Origin: Spongilla lacustris
Lineage: Eukaryota > Porifera > Demospongiae > Spongillida > Spongillidae
Length of the DNA: 64,000 nucleotides
Reading direction: 5' to 3'
NCBI GenBank assembly: GCA_949361645.1
Contig: OX442425.1
Coordinates: 6,575,622-6,639,621 of the forward strand
Below, one piece after another: positions 37,501 to 50,400 of this stretch (positions within the stretch are counted from its first letter, which is position 1; every line of letters starts with the position of its first letter). The notes below the pieces were generated by a model, which did no database searches, was not told the DNA's origin, and was given only the letters and a program-made list of their open reading frames with translations. Both the position numbers and the translations under genes were made by a program.

Positions 37501-40500
37501 GAGAGACTCAATTCAATCTCCCATACAAAGCTGAGATATTTTTGGACTTTGGACAGCTCTGCCTTATGGATCAACGAGAAGCTATAGAAATGCCCAGGAG
37601 TGATGTGAAGTGTAGAGAGTTAGGTTAGGTCCATTTTGCTGGATGACTAGCCACCAGGCTGAGACAGTCAAAGTCCACCACAATACTCAAATCTATGGTA
37701 GTCTGAATATGACCCTGATCTGAACTAACCCCAGGGCTATCCTCTCCAGGCATTGTTTTTGAAAATGCATGCAGTATGTATTTTGTTCGAATTCTATTAT
37801 TGAATTGTATAAATATATTAGTAAATGACAGCGGGGTCTGCTGCTTCTAGCACAGAGGAACGTAAACATTAGACCAATGACTCAAGTGTGTGGAAGTGGG
37901 TGGTTGTTAGGTGCACTTAGGCTACAGTGTAAGTACTGTGGTGCTAACTATTTTCAGCCCCCACTCTACTTCAGTGTTTTGTATCTACATGTAGGTGAAG
38001 ATGTGATGCCGAGACCAATTGCTGCAGGTTTAATTATATCGGCAGGACGGTTAGCCAAACTTCATGACCAACAAAAAGGGTGTCCTGTGTCAGTGTATTT
38101 TATTGTGGCAGGAAACCATACATGTATCTAGACCATTTTTTACACGACAAAGTGGACAAAGCTCAGTTACTTGAACCTCTTGGGGAAAGGCAGGCCCTAT
38201 CTGGCACTTGGATGCCTAATGAAATAACTCAGTGAATTATACGTCCTGCAATTTGCATCTTCTGAGTTACAATGTAACTTGTACATGTCTGTTATGACTG
38301 TAGCAATTTTGAGCACACTTATAGCAGATACAGAACTGTTGAACAAGTTAACAGAATGCAATAAATGAAAGCTACATGCATAATCAGTGCAATTACAGAT
38401 GCTACATGTTTGCAAGCAGCAGTAGACGTCAAAACATATTACATATAGACCTCCATGGCTTAATCTACATTGGGCTTGCTGCCAAACTGTACAAGATATG
38501 CAAAAGATGTGTATCATTTAGTAACAGTGCATGACTACCATGATTTTAAAGTTAGGAGGCAGAATAGGTTTGGTTAACATGGAATAAATAGGTGGGGATG
38601 CACACATGTAGTGCACTCTAAGGATGTTTGGACTAAGCAATATAACTGTTCGGACCTGTCCCTCCAGAAGTGAGGGCGTGGCAGCCCTAAGAAAGAAGAC
38701 CTCCCTAGTACAAAGGACGTCTTTGGAGTTATCTGATGAAGCGCTACATTCACGATGGACAAGTATTATTGGGTTTTTTGATTTAGTAATTACAAGAACA
38801 AATACATGTACACAGCAACTGGATTATATAAATGCGCAATTCAAACATCATGAGCCAGAAGATCGAGCTTCACCAGCCAATAAACCTTTCGATGATGACA
38901 CAAGTGCCTGCTGAACTATTATTGGCAATACAGAGTGTACACTTTCATATACCAACCTTATTAGCATGATTGACATCAGCTCCTGCTTCAATGAATGTCT
39001 TTACTACATCAAGATGTCCATACAAAGTTGCTATCATCAATGGACTAGAGCCATTCTGTAAAAAATATACACATGTCATCCTATACATGTACATCATGGG
39101 TAGATGGTGGGTACATGTACATATAGGTTTGTGCTAAGAGAGGGAGTGAAAAGAATATATGAACAAGAGCTCCCACCCTTTATGACTTATGAGGAAACAT
39201 TCCCATGCACAGATGGAAGGTGAACATGTGTCCAAGTCCACCTATAATATCAGATTGGAAAGTCCCACATGGAGGGAAGTGTGACATGTTATTAATACCA
39301 TCTGGCATCAATTATGATATACATGTACAAGTATATGGATGTACATTGTATGTACATGTACATGTACATGTACATGTACACATGCAAGCCTGCAGGCTCG
39401 AAAGCTACATGCATGCAGAATGTGCAGATATTAAACAATGGTGTACAAATACATGTACATGTAGATACACATGTATTAACCTCAGCAGTGCGATTGACAT
39501 CAGCTCCTGTTTCAATGAGTGCCTTTATTACATCAAAATGTCCATATTTGCTTGCTTTCATCAATGGACTTTGACCTTTCTGTAATACAAATATAGAGGC
39601 TTATAATGAGGATGACAGAAGGCAAGAAGGGAGAAATGACAGAAAATAGCCCCAAACTTTATGAGGGGAAGTCTCCATGTGTACATATACATGTACAAAT
39701 GTACCATGCCCCACCCAATATGAGGGAGTGTGTATGTGAGTGTATACATGTATGTACAATGTAGTACATGTACATGTAGGTGTTGACTAAAGTCTGTGAC
39801 AGCATCGAGGAAGTAAAAATAATGTGCCACTATTTATCCATTTTTGGTGTATTTGGGGTCCGAATAACATTATTTTCAGTACACCAATTTGTTTAGCAAA
39901 AAAATCAGTGAGTTGAATAATAGTGACAAAATCATTATTCATGACTGTTAACACTAATACTGGCTACTACATGTAACTGGCAACTAGTTACATTCATGAA
40001 GGCAAAAAGGAACGGTTATGGATGCAGAGGATGTACAATTAACGCTAAGCAAACATGGATTCGCAGTTAGTTTAGTCAGTTGTTTTTGTTTTACACACGG
40101 TCAGAGGTATCTAAAGATGGTGCCAGTAATGAGGCAAAAACGTTAAGATTCTGTTTCTGAAAACGAAACCGAAATATGCAAGTAGTACATGATAATTTTT
40201 GCATTTAGAGGTACAAGTACACATACAATCAAAACATGAATTTTGTTTATGGATGCGGTACTAAATAATACTTGAATTGGAATAAATATAAATAAAAGTA
40301 CCCTCAATACACAAGGTTTTGAGCAGCACAAGGTGCCATTTGTTTACTATCCATAGCTGATATGTCTTACAACATAGCGGTATTGTGGGCATGAATTTAG
40401 TGTTATTCATTAAAAAGCCATTAACATTTACCCAATTCACCAGCTGATATACATGTATATACATCACCAATACATGTACATACAGAATATACCCATGCAT

Positions 40501-43500
40501 AGGTGTAATGTAATTCAGCACAGCGGTGATGTAATCCAGGCAGTACTGCAATGAAATAGACCTGGGGCCAACAATAACTTTATTTGTGGAGGCCCTATAC
40601 CCTTCAAGGCTTTGTGTATTGTGTGTCAGGCCACTTGGCATCATTATGACACATACGTGTGCACCGTATGTACATGTATACAATTCAGCGGAACTACATG
40701 TAAAGCAATGTACAACATGTAGAGTATGCAATTGCTAGTAAAAACCTCGTCAGTGTGATTGACATTAGCTCCTGCTTCAATGAGTGCCTTCACTACATCA
40801 AAGTGTCCTTTTTGACTTGCTATCATCAATGGACTCCAATCTTTCTGTAAAACAAAAATCATCATAACCAGAGGCTTGACATGAGGACATGAGGAGAGGG
40901 GGGAGCTAGGATAGAGAGGGAAACAAACCACGCCTCCCCCCAAATCTGCCACTCCCTCCTCCCTCCCTCCCTCCCTCCCTCCCTCCCTCCCTCCCTCCCT
41001 CCCTCCCTCCCTCCCTCCCTCCCTCCCTCCCTCCCTCCCTCCCTCCCTCCCTCCCTCCCTCCCTCCCTCCCTCCCTCCCTCCCTCCCTCCCTCCCTCCCT
41101 CCCTCCCTCCCTCCCTCCCTCCCTCCCTCCCTCCCTCCCTCCCTCCCCATATGGCCATATGCAAAAAGGTCTACCTATTTGAGGGAAGTCCCCATGGGTA
41201 CATAATGATGAATGTCCTCACCCATAATGGAGGGAAATCCATACATGTGTACATGTATTCCATAAGGAATACCTCATAGAAAAGGGCACATGTACATGTA
41301 GGAGAACTACAACATAGCATGGGCCAATTTTATGAAAATGGGGTGTGCCAGAGTCCTTGGTAAGGGTAGTTGAGTGGGTTGAAAACAGATCTAGTTTAAC
41401 CTTTAATCCTTGACTTTACACTGCTCGTATCTACTTCAATTCGAACGGTTTTGAGAGATATTTAGCTTCTGTAGGCTTTCATCTAAACAGTGCTATCTAT
41501 TTTAGCCATGCATTCATATTTTTATTTCTTTTTGAAAAAGGCTTTGTTTCCTCTTCTGTTTGCAAATAATTCGGCGGTATCTAATTCGGGTATACACATA
41601 GAGTTGAGGAAAGTGCAGGAAGCATACTTTGAAGATAAAAACTCTTATGACGATCTCTAAAGGGGGCCACGTAAACAAAGTCAAGAAAATGGAACACAGG
41701 ATCAGGTACTGTACGAGCATCGAAATAACTCAGGGTGGACTAAGTGAAGCAAGTCGAAGCAAATGGTATGATGTTTAGCCTCTGCAAAATAAAATAAAAA
41801 CGCATTTCTGTCATTGAGAGCCATACAAAAATAAATGCCATTGGTAGAAATGCTGTCACCAGTATCATAACATAAAAAGAAAAGGGTGGGGGGGGGATTC
41901 TTGGAAAGTGATCATAAATTACATCATTCTATTATTTTAGTGTACAGTTTGGATAAACACAAAACTTCTGCCAAGTGTCTGGAGGTGCTACCACCATTAA
42001 GTAGTGAAAAGGAATAAAATTTAAATGTTCAATATATAATGCTCTTTGCAAGCATTACAAACTGTAAATTTAATTTATGACAAAACATTTTATGCATCCT
42101 TGAAGTTTGGGCAGCTTTCTAGATAGCTAGAACTTTTCCATGCTATAGAAGTGTGGTGAAAGAAACAAATTCTATATGGTTTAATGATTTCAATTTTCAC
42201 TGCAATGGTTGTTACATGTACATGTTTAAATGGAGTAACTCATTATCCTGAATTCAGGAGTTTACAAATTCAGGAGTTTACAAATTCAGAATTAAGGATC
42301 GTTTCATGTACATGTAGATTAAAGATTAAAACATTATACTTGTAAGTAATGTGCAATTTTGGTAAAAAATCGTAACTGCATCGTTGAGCCAATGTTAAAT
42401 AAAGTTGACAGAAGCTACATGTGTAAAATGTACACCTCCTTTTGTATGTGCACTGCTGCATTAATGGCCATCACAGGGCTGTGTTGGGAAATCATATGGT
42501 GTACAGTAAATAATACATGTATGCTTAGAAAATAGAACAGTTTACATGCAGTTTAGATTTTTATGGGTGGAGCAATCTCTACTGCAGATGGGAAGGAATA
42601 CAAATACATGTACATACATGTATATGTAGCTGTCATAACCTTAATCATAATCATATCATAATCTCCTTTGTGTCAATTAGTGTAGCCTACATGCACATGT
42701 GCAAGGTCTGCTGGGGTGCAACCATGCCCAGACCACCACCACTTTTACCACATACATGTACAGTTTGCAATTGTACATTAATTGTGTTTAATATTATATT
42801 GGGAAAGTTTGAAACATTATTAAAATAGTATATGACTGTGTGATGCACATATCTCTTGACCTACATCAAATGTTGCAATATTCACATCAGCACCTGCTCC
42901 CAACAAGGTTTGCACTACATCATGATGACCATTCTGACTTGCCACATACAATGGAGTTGCATTGTTCTGGTACGAAGTGAAGGAACAAAACAAATCAACA
43001 TATAGTAAATTCATACAACCATCCATGTACTGCATGTACATGTACATGTGCATGTGCATGTACATGTACATGTACATGTATAGCAATATATGCAGGGGAG
43101 AACAGTTGAAACGAGGACAGGACTATGGTACACATACGATATGTACAAGATATTAAAATTGCACATAAATAAATCTGGAAAAAGAGGAATAAAAATCATT
43201 CATACATACATGTATGTATGCATAGCATTATGCAGTGGCGAGAACAATAAAGATTTATATGGTACAATTATGATATTGCTTTTGTTGTCTTGCTGGCTAA
43301 CCCATCCTTGTTCACATGTAACATGTATGTTTTAAAATGCTCTTTTCAATCAGCCTACCAAGCTGAATGATGATTTTTACATGTATATATAATGTTATTA
43401 AATTCCCTTGCATTTGAATCATTATAACTTCCGAACGGTTAAGGCTATCAACTTTCTATTTTTAACACTTCATATTACACCATTTCTGTATGGTGAAATA

Positions 43501-44834
43501 CATTTTGAAGTCTTGCACTTGTTCCGTGCGAGTATTACAACGTTTGATAACCCACCTGGTTTAAACACAGCATACCTTTCTGCAGGAGTAATGAAACCAT
43601 TTCAAATTCGGTTTCTAGGTAGAGAGGTCCTATGTCTATTGTTTTGTTCTTTGTTAATTTTTATGTCATCCGTTACGATTCACGCCAAAGATTTGGGCAA
43701 ATTGCATCCCTCACAATGTATGGGGAGGCGTGGATTGAAAATTGGCGTGAATCAAGCAAGAAAACATGCACATACAATGTAGCTTGTTCAACTGTACGAC
43801 TGTAATGGATGGCATTAAAATTAACAAACAAAGGCCTGCAGAAAGTTATGGCGGGTTTGAACCCGATGGGGTATCGAACATGGCAATACTGGCATGGAGT
43901 ACATGTAAGTGCAAGACTCCAAAATGGTTTTATTCCATACAGAAATGGTGTAGTATAAAATATTGAAAATAGGAAGTCGATAGCCTTAACTTTTCGAAAG
44001 TTATGATGATTCAAACGCAAGGGAATTTTATAACATTTCATACATATAAAAGATACGACATTTTCATGGAATCTGTCCCATTTATTCATTAATGCAATCA
44101 ATCATGCAGTCAATCAGTGACCAGTTGACCAGACAACCAACCAACCAACCACCAACCTGAAAAGAAGTCTGGACAGACCTTTGAGCATGCAGCTACTTGA
44201 TTTATGTTTTAGGTTTATTTAGCCTTGTCATGTACACTCAATCAAGGAAATTTTTTTGTAAATTAACCGCAAGCACTGGTAATTGTTGTAAAATGGTCTA
44301 ACAGCAATAGAAAACATGCTGGTGAATTTTTTTTAAAATATAATTAATATTGGTAAAAGTCTCAAGAATTTATACATTAGTACAATATACACATGTATAT
44401 ACCAATCTTATATTTTACACTCATTTTTATCAAAACCTTTCTAAAATAAACTTCCATAGACCATACTTACAGAACTGTTTTAATAATAATTCCCCTAGTT
44501 TACCTTGTCACATGGCCAACTTATCACCTTTGAAGACATGCATGCATACATGTACCTTATCCATCATGTTTAGCACATGACCCTCAGCCAGTAGTCTCCT
44601 AACAGTGGCTATGTCTCCATCTCGTGCAGCAGTCAATAGTTGTGTTACTGCAGTCTGCAGTATTTACAACAGGCCTATCATTAATGATGTACCAATGGTA
44701 GAGATATGTACATGTACATGTACCTTATACAAAACCCCAAAGGGCCCTTCTATTCACATACATACGAGCACACATTGTTTTTCATCGCGTGATCTAGTTT
44801 CATTAAAAATGATGTTTATCGTTACGGACGCCAT
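34598..44834 (-). CDS. Ankyrin-repeat protein gene C1 (one repeat per exon; C-terminus not found)
   Basis: Ankyrin exons (high to low): 44556-44654, 42865-42966, 40746-40844, 39481-39579, 38957-39055, 36109-36210 and 34598-34702, probably preceded by a 9-base start exon 44826-44834 (Met-Ala-Ser, donor GTAAC). Each is 99, 102 or 105 bp, phase 0 at both ends, and encodes one 33-35 residue ankyrin repeat, e.g. SPLMIASQKGHFDVVKALIE, TPLYVASQNGHHDVVQTLLG and LHFAALGGLTSCVECLLSTP. The ankyrin stack should act as a protein-binding scaffold in the cytoplasm. The paralogue C2 continues into a coiled coil and kinase, but no kinase exon was found downstream of 34598. C1 may therefore be a kinase-less form, a decaying copy, or may use exons not recognised here. 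The introns contain a GGGA repeat, a foldback element and many TACATG repeats. Confidence 0.7.
34703..36108. other. C1 intron; nothing further recognised
   Basis: AT-rich intron with ACATGT repeats near 34740-34790 and a small palindrome at 35509-35533 (CACCATGCAT/AATGCATGGTG). No additional ankyrin exon was found. Confidence 0.5.
36211..38956. other. Long C1 intron; nothing supportable
   Basis: About 2.7 kb between two ankyrin exons. Plus-strand open frames such as 37877-38131 lack domain similarity and exon context. No RNA gene or clear element was recognised. Confidence 0.45.
40958..41148. repeat. (CCCT)n / (AGGG)n tetranucleotide array, about 47 copies
   Basis: About 190 bp of perfect CCCT repeat in the C1 intron between the second and third ankyrin exons. 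The coding strand of the gene is the purine (AGGG) strand. Such polypurine arrays can form triplexes or G-quadruplexes. The long Gly-Arg-Glu frames across it are artefacts of the repeat. Confidence 0.95.
43390..44038. mobile_element. Foldback element with arms of over 200 bp, in a C1 intron
   Basis: The left arm from about 43390 (ATTCCCTTGCATTTGAATCA) is mirrored at the right end (ending TTCAAACGCAAGGGAATTTT). The mirrored similarity continues inward through CACCATTTCTGTATGG and the AACTTTCTGCAG region on both sides. A second small palindrome lies at the centre (ATTCACGCCAA/TTGGCGTGAAT, 43678-43752). The two strands therefore encode similar but meaningless frames. No transposase is present. 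Confidence 0.75.
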
Positions 44835-45180
44835 GATGGTGCACAGCTGGTCTATGAAAAGATGACTGGAAAACTATATAAACAATGTGTTTGGAACAAA
44901 TCCACTGGGATTTCAACGTGGTCATTGTAATGTGCTTCCTGGAGATCGCAGCAATGTATCCATCCCTACGCTTCATGCTCATTTTTTAAATCTCTAGGAC
45001 CTTTCTTGATCACACAAATAATTCGGTAGAACGAAGCATCTTTCTTGCGCCCGGAACGATTGAAACAACCTAGTACTACGCACAATACCATGGCTACCTG
45101 TGCACCATCATGGCGGCTGATAATTTCATGGCGGCTTGTTTATTAATTCACATGACTTGTGACGTCACATGAAAGGGGTC
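44820..45180. promoter_or_regulatory. Likely promoter region of C1, possibly bidirectional
   Basis: A perfect CRE palindrome TGACGTCA lies at 45160-45167, and two ATGGCGGC (YY1-like) motifs lie at about 45110-45145. The proposed C1 start (44832-44834) is embedded in CTGTGCACCATCATGGCG on the minus strand. The same 18 bases occur on the plus strand at 45098-45115. The region is richer in GC and CpG than its surroundings. No TATA box was noted. Confidence 0.4.
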
Positions 45181-48100
45181 TATACTCTTCCCATAGGCGT
45201 GGCACAATGATGCCATACACCCGCCTACTCATCATCATGATGTCATGCACCCAAACAAATGTAGCTTAGCCACACCCTATAGCCTACTACTGTAAAGTCA
45301 CGGAGGGTTGAACAAACAAAATATGCAAACCAAAAATGAGATTTCACAAGCTAGATGAAATTCAAGCGAAGCTAAATTCACACGTCGCTCTTCTAACCAG
45401 GTTCTGCCTGCCCACGGAACAGATTGGTACAGATGGATACAACCATGTCATACCGGTATATAGGTGCATTATACTCATACATAATTTACGCTCAGATTTA
45501 ATTCAAATTGCTTACTTACGCCATGTCAGAGTGAGCTGGACAATTCACCGCCCGGTTTTATAATCCAGCCATGTCAATACGTACTTAATTACTCACGTAC
45601 CCAGACCCAAATACGTTGTTATACCGTTCTAGTCTGCTTGCAGTGACGTACTGCATGGTGGAAGTGAGCCGGGGCCATCTCTTTACAGTCCTTTTGGGCC
45701 CATGCATATTTACAAAATTAGATCTATCTGTTAACTGATTCGGCGAGAAGAAAGATCATAGCGACAATTACAGTGGAATTACCCGGTATCTATATCTGTC
45801 CTTTTTGGGGGGATTGAATCGTTAGGATGAAGCATTAAGACTTTTTAGTGCGTAGACAAATTATACAGCTAGAAGACAAAGCCGAACACTACAAAATCAC
45901 CAACGCAGGCGTCTGTATTCCAGCGATTTAGACCCTCATTTCCATCAAGCATTATTATACACATGTACATGTATATGGGGACTGAAATATCCGCGAAAAG
46001 GCAACAATATAAAATTTACCACATGCAACCAAAGTGGCCATGGACGCACAGTGTAGATGGAGATTTAATTTTGATGACTACAAGCTTATATATGTAAAAT
46101 ATGCAAATGGCTTCTGTAAAGTCTTTTGCTACAGCCTAATGCCTCCGCGGAGTCTGCGCTCTCTCCTTCTGTCTACATATTAATTTATTTCCAGCTAAGG
46201 TATTTCGTAGTGCATACATGCTGAAAAGGACCGTTTGGCTATTGCTGTTGAGTGATCATGATACAGTGATTATACAAAGATCTGTTACAACAGGAATACT
46301 TTGCAGCTGGAAATTTGCAGCTGGAAAACTAGGTTGAAGTCATTAAAGCCATAGCGACTACATGGTCATGATGTCTTTGGAGTACTACCAACTGGCTCTG
46401 GCATGCCTTCCTATATTATTTAAGAGCCAGCTTAAATCTGCATGCGATAATGCATATGATGGCGGTGGTCTTTCTAGAGCAAACTCAGTGAAATCTGTTC
46501 AGTACACAAGCAGCTAGCAAACAACACGTTTTGTACTAGATTGTTAGGGCCCAGGATTTTTTTTGCCCCGGCCCGGTTCTACGGCGGCCCTGGGTATAGG
46601 GGAGCGCACATTTATTCTTAACCTAGCTGCAAATTCATTCATCACAATTTGTGCTTTACATTTACATGTTTTACTCATGCACAATTCAAATACTGGAATT
46701 AATAACTTACGGCCCGATTTGAATCCGCGCGTGCGCGATCTTAACCTGCATGATTTAAATCCGGTCGACCCTGTTCAAATCGGGTTTACTTTATTGATCT
46801 ATATGGTTGTGCTCAAAGAATCATTTCAGACCAAGTTCGGGAATTTGTCAACAGTGTTAAACACTAAATTGCAGAGACAACTTGAACTCCGCAATTCAAT
46901 CATGCTTGTTAAAGTTGCACAATGAACAGCAATGCAATTGTGATGATATGTGTCGTTTGCAATACAGACATTAAGTCACAAACCTACTGGTTATGCGCCC
47001 TTTGAAATTATGTATATAATGCAAGCTAATTGCATTGATCATGTTGAATAATATTTTCATATTTGATTCTTCTGACAGAAAAGCTCTTTTTTCAATTGAA
47101 ATCGATATAGTAGGACACACTGATAATGATCCTAAGGACTGCTTCACATTGGAAGATACCAACACGCACATGTATCCTTATTGTGTGTACTGTAGCACTG
47201 TACAATCCACATTGCAAGATGACTTGTACACTTAACACATTGCTTTGCTCTAGATCCCGCAGTCTTCTCTGATCCAGCAATCCAGTAAAGGCCTCACCTG
47301 GAGGCTGCAAGTGCTGATGACCTTTTTACAAATAGTTCACATTGTGTTTTGACCTCGTGTGTTGGCCTCACCGCGTTGCCGCACGCACTGATGATTGTAT
47401 GTCTGTTTTTATTATATCATTGTAGAAGCTACACTGTATTTACAATATTATATTGCATGTGGACTGTGTATGTGTCTCCTTCAGTGTCTACTTTTTATAC
47501 ATTTGGTGACGTGTTTTGCGCATATGTGGATAAGCGAGTGTGCTGCATGTGTTTACAATAGCTTTCAAAAGCCAAACCTTTGTGGAACTGTTGTGCATTG
47601 CACTTGTTGTTTAGGAGGGAAAGAGAACCATTAAACGCTGCTGCATCTGCTGAAGCTTCTGCCTGGCTTGAGCTAGTGTGAGTTTTGTAGGAGCAGATAG
47701 GGAGTGGAGCACTAACCCCTGGAGGAACACATAGGGAAAAGATATAAATGTCCAGCCTGGATTATTTAGGCTGGTTTTTAACAAAAACCCATTCTAATAG
47801 CATAAAAACCATCCTGGAATTGAGCGTCCAGGGTGGGAATAATGTAAAAATTATATGATAAGTATCATCATATAATTCATTGCTTCAACATGGTTATTGT
47901 TCAACAGAACCAGGGTAGAACCACATGGTTTTACACTATTCCCACAATGGATGATGGTCCATGCTAGACTCTCCATTCCAGAATCAGTTTTGTTAGAAAA
48001 CCTGTCTAAAAAATTTATGGTGGACATTGGTAACTTCTTCCTAAGTAATTCCCAGTGCCTGAGTTGGATAATTTGGATTGGGTCCCAAGGGGCCACCAGA

Positions 48101-48400
48101 GACAGCAACAAAGCCTTGTCTGGTTACTACAAGTAGGCAGGGCAAAGGCATGTTGTGAGCATTAAATGAATTAGAATCCTACTATTAAGCTTTCCTTCCC
48201 TATGAAAACACCAACCCTATTGCTTTTAATGGAGGGAGGGGGGGGGGGGGGTAGGGTGATCACTCCAAGGTTCAACAAATACTCCTCATCCACTGAGGGG
48301 ATCTACCACCGTCACATCACACCCCAGGGGTCCCTAAATGCTGGGATTTACCATGCATTCCCAAACGTGACATAGATGATTGGAGGGAGAAGCAACCTAG
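45180..48400. other. Intergenic between C1 and the next minus-strand elements; no gene recognised
   Basis: Several short open frames occur, none with domains or splice context. A minus-strand stretch near 47240-47330 (GEAFTGLLDQRRLRDLEQSN) looks peptide-like but has no supporting neighbours. A G run lies at about 48235-48251. Confidence 0.4.
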
Positions 48401-48401
48401 T

Positions 48402-48489
48402 GACACACACACACATAAACACACACATACACACACATACTCATGCACACACATACACACACATACAAACATACACACATACTCATGCA

Positions 48490-48565
<76 letters not shown>

Positions 48566-48568
48566 CGC
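48402..48568. repeat. CA microsatellite
   Basis: Imperfect CA repeat becoming pure (CA)n from about 48497 to 48561. Confidence 0.95.
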
Positions 48569-48967
48569 ACATACATGTACAAGGTACACATTAAAAATGT
48601 AGCAAGTTTGTTCGCTGTGAAGTCATGTGTAGCAACATCATCTAGGTGAGTGTGGGTGTTCTGTGAACACTGTCAAGGAGGAATGTGCACATATATCCTG
48701 GGCTGGGTGTAGTTGATCTTCGGAGATGCCACACAGCCTATGACACGCAAATACACACACAGACATCCACACATATGCACCTTGAGGGAGCCGAGCATTA
48801 GGTACATGTACTTGGCTGCAGGGTGGAAGATGCGGTATATGGCTACAATGCTCTGTCTATTGCATGACAGGCCATGTGACTTAGACATGTTACACTATAC
48901 AGTTATTTATAAACCTGCTGAACCAAGGCAATATAGTGTGCACTTAATTACAGTACAAAAATGACCA

Positions 48968-49066
48968 ACCTCATCGACATTATTGGCTCCTGCTTCATTA
49001 AGTGTCTTCACTACATCAAGATGTCAGTTTTGACTAGTTATCATCAATGGACTCCTGCCATCCAGT
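48968..49066 (-). pseudogene. Orphan ankyrin-repeat pseudo-exon
   Basis: The minus strand reads RSPLMITSQN, then a TGA, then HLDVVKTLNEAGAN and NVDE. It clearly derives from the SPLMIASEKGHLDVVKTLIE type of exon in C1 and C2. It carries an in-frame stop near 49025 and a small deletion where GANVNHTDE is expected. It lies outside both gene models, between the 3' end of C2 and the start of C1. Confidence 0.75.
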
Positions 49067-49283
49067 AATACAAATAGGGAACAGTGTATGCATTTTTAAT
49101 TTTGGCATAATAGATATATATATTATTATTATTATATTATATATATATATATAAATGCACAGAAAAAAACCATATGATACAAAAACTATCTGATTTGAAA
49201 TCCTAGCTAAAGATATAGGTAGAGTATATTTTGATACATCAACAATACAGCAATGATGCATTCAGCATCAAAATAAAAATCCT

Positions 49284-50400
49284 CTAAACATTATTCAAAG
49301 GAGGTGAGAGGGTTGGAGGCAAAGTTTCCAAAACAGATGCAGCATTCCCCCTCTGAATGGCCACTAAAACTTTTGCAGGAGGTATGCCAAAGAGCTTTTT
49401 TTCCCCAGTGGTGTTCACAATGCGGCGACCCAAGTCCGTCAAAAATGACATGGAGCGAGGGCCGCAGACTCTAGTAGTTTCAAAGGCAACAAGTGTGAAG
49501 GAATAGTACGTATCGGAGGTGATGTAACTGTACTTCTTGATCTTGGTCTGCTCTACCTGGTTCGTTGCTGCACACACTTCAGAGGCTGTCGTGGATAGAT
49601 GGGAATGCACACACTTCAGAGGCTGTCATGGATAGATGTGAAGGGGCAAAAGTGTCTACACAGGTATCTGCTCGATTGAGACTAGTGGGCTCTAGCCGAG
49701 AAGGAACATTGGCAGACGATAAAGCCTTGTGCAGAATATCATTAAGCACATCATGGTACATGTATGGCGGAATTGACTAGCAGCACTAAAACGACAACTG
49801 AGCCCATGCGTGCCGAATGTGTCCACATTTGCTCCACAGTGATAAAAAGGTGAGGGGTGCAAAGTGGGGCCCCCAGACGAAGGCCAATCGCTATGCGAAT
49901 AGTGTTATCATCCATGCGAAGAAGACCCAGGGAAGTAACTGGTAGAGTGTGCAACCAAGAACCAGATTCCTTTTTAGAGGCAGATAAAAGCCTCATCTTG
50001 GACAAAGGATCAGGGGAAAATGGCCAAGAGTTCAGCTGCAATGGAAGAAACCCTTGGTAGATCCCACGATTTCTGTCGATATGACATACATGTAGGGCCA
50101 GAAGGAGGATGTTCATTATGACCTGTGGACCATTCAGCGATGGCAGAATCAAAAAGGGAGAGTGGTGACTCCTGGAAACGAGATGGTACTATGGTAAAGG
50201 TGAGTTCTCTAAGCCCGCAAATGAGGCTAAATATGCTGATGGAGCAAGGTCAACAGCACTCCTTATTCCAAGGCCTCCAGACTTTGAGGCTTGCAACCAT
50301 ACACGATCATCAAGAAGGGTGTTTGTAGTTTAACTTAACATGTTCCGCAGGTCATTGTCATAAAGGTGGAGACTTAGTGACAGGTAACAAGGTGATGTCC
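49284..50400 (-). pseudogene. Non-LTR (LINE) retrotransposon 3' coding fragment
   Basis: Broken minus-strand frames follow the order of the region after RT in a common invertebrate LINE type: WLQASKSGGLGIRSAVDLAP (about 50300-50240), SASKKESGSWLHTLPVTSLG (about 49990-49930), IAIGLRLGAPLC, LNDILHKALSSANVPSRLEP (about 49740-49690), and the end segment FLTDLGRRIVNTTGEKK with AVAIQRGN-like VAIQRGNAASVLETLP (to 49300). There are several frameshifts and no RT catalytic part. Other pieces of apparently the same family are at 62006-62125 and 63890-64000. Confidence 0.75.

Noticed and set aside
37877..38131. 84-residue plus-strand frame in a C1 intron
   Set aside because: No domain, no conserved motif and no splice partners; likely a chance frame.
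40644..41164. Long Gly-Arg-Glu open frames on the minus strand
   Set aside because: They are produced by the CCCT tetranucleotide array and only by chance overlap the ankyrin exon at 40746-40844.
43408..44101. Two frames of over 120 residues on opposite strands
   Set aside because: Both are translations of the mirrored arms of a foldback element. No domain and no splice context.
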